The notes beneath the pieces are model-generated. The model was not told the DNA's origin. It was given only the letters and a program-made list of their open reading frames with translations, and searched no databases. Below are positions 5,269-6,069 of a stretch of DNA of 6,069 nt, one piece after another. The DNA is from Halovivax sp. Its GTDB lineage: Archaea > Halobacteriota > Halobacteria > Halobacteriales > Natrialbaceae. Location of the stretch: positions 1 through 6,069 of the forward strand of contig SLIS01000224.1 of NCBI GenBank assembly GCA_007135505.1, in the 5' to 3' direction. How positions within the stretch are numbered: the first letter of the stretch is position 1; each line of letters opens with the position of its first letter. Made by a program: the position numbers and the translations under genes.

Positions 5269-5286
5269 GGGACGGTTCCCCGTCCC
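5269..5286. repeat. 7-bp hairpin GGGACGG-TTCC-CCGTCCC between the two Nudix genes
   Basis: Perfect 7-bp GC-rich arms (5269-5275 and 5280-5286) flank a 4-base loop. The hairpin lies in the 110-bp gap, 47 nt past the stop of the upstream Nudix gene on the minus strand and 47 nt before the start of the next. No T-run of note follows on the minus strand, so it is not a typical archaeal oligo-U terminator. It could be an RNA structure between co-transcribed genes or chance. The rest of this gap shows only a weak AT-rich stretch (GGATTTGAG on the minus strand, near 5241-5249) about 23 nt before the ATG at 5222. Confidence 0.3.
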
Positions 5287-5332
5287 GACCGAGACGAATT
5301 CGTCTCCAGCGCGCTCGACCATCGGCACGCGG

Positions 5333-5881
5333 TCAGTCCCGCACCGACTCGGACGTCGGATACGGGCGCGTCCGCACCTGCTCGTATCGCACCCGCTCGG
5401 GCGCGTCGGTGAACCACCCGACTTCGGCGATCTCCCCGGCCCGCGGCCGTGGCTCGCCCGAGACGTACCCGGCGTCGAAGATGACGATCGGGGACAGGAT
5501 CGGCGCCTCGGCCGGCGGGCGATGTTCGATGGCGTACAGTTCGCGGACGCCCCGGAGTCGACACTCGACGCCCGCCTCCTCTCGCACTTCGCGTCGTGCG
5601 GTTTCCGCGAAGGATTCGCCGACTTTGCGCTTGCCGCCGGGATCGGTCCACCCGTCGTCACCCTCGTTGCGAACCAGCAGGACGGCCCCGTCGCCGTCGA
5701 TAATCCACGCGCCCGCGCCACCGTGAGCGTCGGCCTCGAACCGATCGCGCAGCTTGGCGTAGTCGGATCGCGAGATCGACCACGTCTCCTCGTGGACCGA
5801 GAACTCGTCGGTCTCGGCCAGCCGCGCTTCGAGCCGTCGAACGCGCTCGCGACTTCGCTCCGTTATCGTCACGCCGATCAC
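5333..5881 (-). CDS. Nudix hydrolase with canonical Nudix box
   Basis: A 182-residue Nudix protein. Residues 83-105 match Gx5Ex7REUxEExGU exactly: Gly83, Glu89, Arg97-Glu98, Glu101-Glu102, Gly104-Val105. The metal site is therefore complete. About 55 residues precede the Nudix fold; they are charged and predicted helical (RSRERVRRLEARLAE, 9-23) and may form a dimer or coiled-coil arm. The core starts at GAGAWIIDGDGAVLLVRN (55-72), and EVGWFTDAP (153-161) is the C-terminal segment. The substrate is unknown. The start is GTG at 5881, 22 nt after the stop of the upstream partial gene; another GTG at 5872 would remove three residues. The N-terminal arm makes it longer than a minimal Nudix protein. 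It is probably read through from the upstream gene. Confidence 0.9.
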   Translation of the reverse strand: MIGVTITERSRERVRRLEARLAETDEFSVHEETWSISRSDYAKLRDRFEADAHGGAGAWIIDGDGAVLLVRNEGDDGWTDPGGKRKVGESFAETARREVREEAGVECRLRGVRELYAIEHRPPAEAPILSPIVIFDAGYVSGEPRPRAGEIAEVGWFTDAPERVRYEQVRTRPYPTSESVRD

Positions 5882-5903
5882 TTTCGTGACGGCGGCAAAG
5901 AAC

Positions 5904-6069
5904 TTACTCCTCGCCGACGGCTTCCTCCTCGCCGAACGTGCCTGGATCGGACGTGTAGACGAGTTCGAACGAGAGGTGGGCGGTACAGGTCATCGCGTCT
6001 TCGTCGAGTTCGGTGTCCCCCTCGCGGTCGGAGAGGTAGCCGTTGCACCGACCGTGGGCGATCACGTTC
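5904..6069 (-). CDS. Unrecognised protein, C-terminal part (cut by right window edge)
   Basis: I translated the minus strand by hand from the right edge: 54 residues are visible before the TAA at 5906-5904. The fragment begins NVIAHGRCNGYLSDREGD, continues through MTCTAHLSFELVYTSDPG, and ends in the acidic tail FGEEEAVGEE. Two cysteines (fragment positions 8 and 28) and an alternating hydrophobic stretch suggest a compact beta-rich domain, with a disordered acidic end typical of haloarchaeal proteins. I do not recognise the family and assign no function. The frame is coherent, its composition matches the neighbours, and the Nudix gene follows after 22 nt on the same strand, so it is likely a real gene in the same transcript. 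Confidence 0.72.
   Translation of the reverse strand, partial: NVIAHGRCNGYLSDREGDTELDEDAMTCTAHLSFELVYTSDPGTFGEEEAVGEE

Noticed and set aside
4881..5726. 281-codon plus-strand frame across both Nudix genes
   Set aside because: Antisense to two genes with Nudix metal-binding cores; composition is Ser/Arg/Pro-rich and domain-free.
4779..5881. The two Nudix genes as a recent tandem duplication
   Set aside because: Outside the Nudix core the proteins differ in length, N-terminal arm, box spacing and loops, so they look like distinct subfamilies placed side by side.
1..6069. CRISPR array, tRNA or rRNA gene, IS element, or toxin-antitoxin module
   Set aside because: No regularly spaced repeats, no tRNA-like cloverleaf or CCA end, no transposase motif or terminal inverted repeats, and no small gene pair with toxin features were seen; the genes look like stable chromosomal content.

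Overview
The window looks like chromosomal DNA from a haloarchaeon (class Halobacteria). The DNA is GC-rich, the predicted proteins are rich in Asp and Glu, and three genes are immediately recognisable as archaeal or haloarchaeal: a clamp-loader small subunit (RfcS), a SAMP2-type ubiquitin-like protein ending in Leu-Ile-Lys-Gly-Gly, and haloarchaeal-style leaderless promoters with TTTTAT boxes about 28 nt before the start codon. I see no tRNA, rRNA, CRISPR array, IS element or other mobile signature.

Layout, left to right. (1) 1-431, minus: N-terminal part of replication factor C small subunit, cut by the left edge. (2) 432-579: divergent promoter region with a perfect inverted repeat and an 8-bp palindrome. 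(3) 580-777, plus: 65-residue single zinc-finger protein. (4) 3174 down to 808, minus: a two-gene operon made of an S66 (LD-carboxypeptidase / MccF-like) serine peptidase followed, with almost no gap, by a threonine-synthase-like PLP enzyme with altered active-site motifs. (5) 3175-3302: a second divergent promoter region with a tandem near-repeat touching the TATA box. (6) 3303-4766, plus: TenA (thiaminase II family), a SAMP2-like modifier, and a GNAT acetyltransferase starting 4 nt after the SAMP2 stop. (7) 6068 down to 4779, minus: the C-terminus of an unrecognised protein, then two separate Nudix hydrolases, the last one meeting the GNAT gene tail to tail.

Most of the region is ordinary housekeeping and small-enzyme content: replication, thiamine salvage, protein modification and sulfur transfer, and nucleotide hydrolysis. 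The points most worth a second look are the SAMP2 homologue, which has an Ala/Asp/Gly-rich insertion and appears to lack the lysine used for SAMP2 chain formation in Haloferax; the MccF-like peptidase plus atypical PLP enzyme operon in an organism expected to lack murein; the irregular Nudix box in one Nudix gene; and the two possible operator repeats in the divergent intergenic regions. I do not see convincing evidence of a wholly new multi-gene system.
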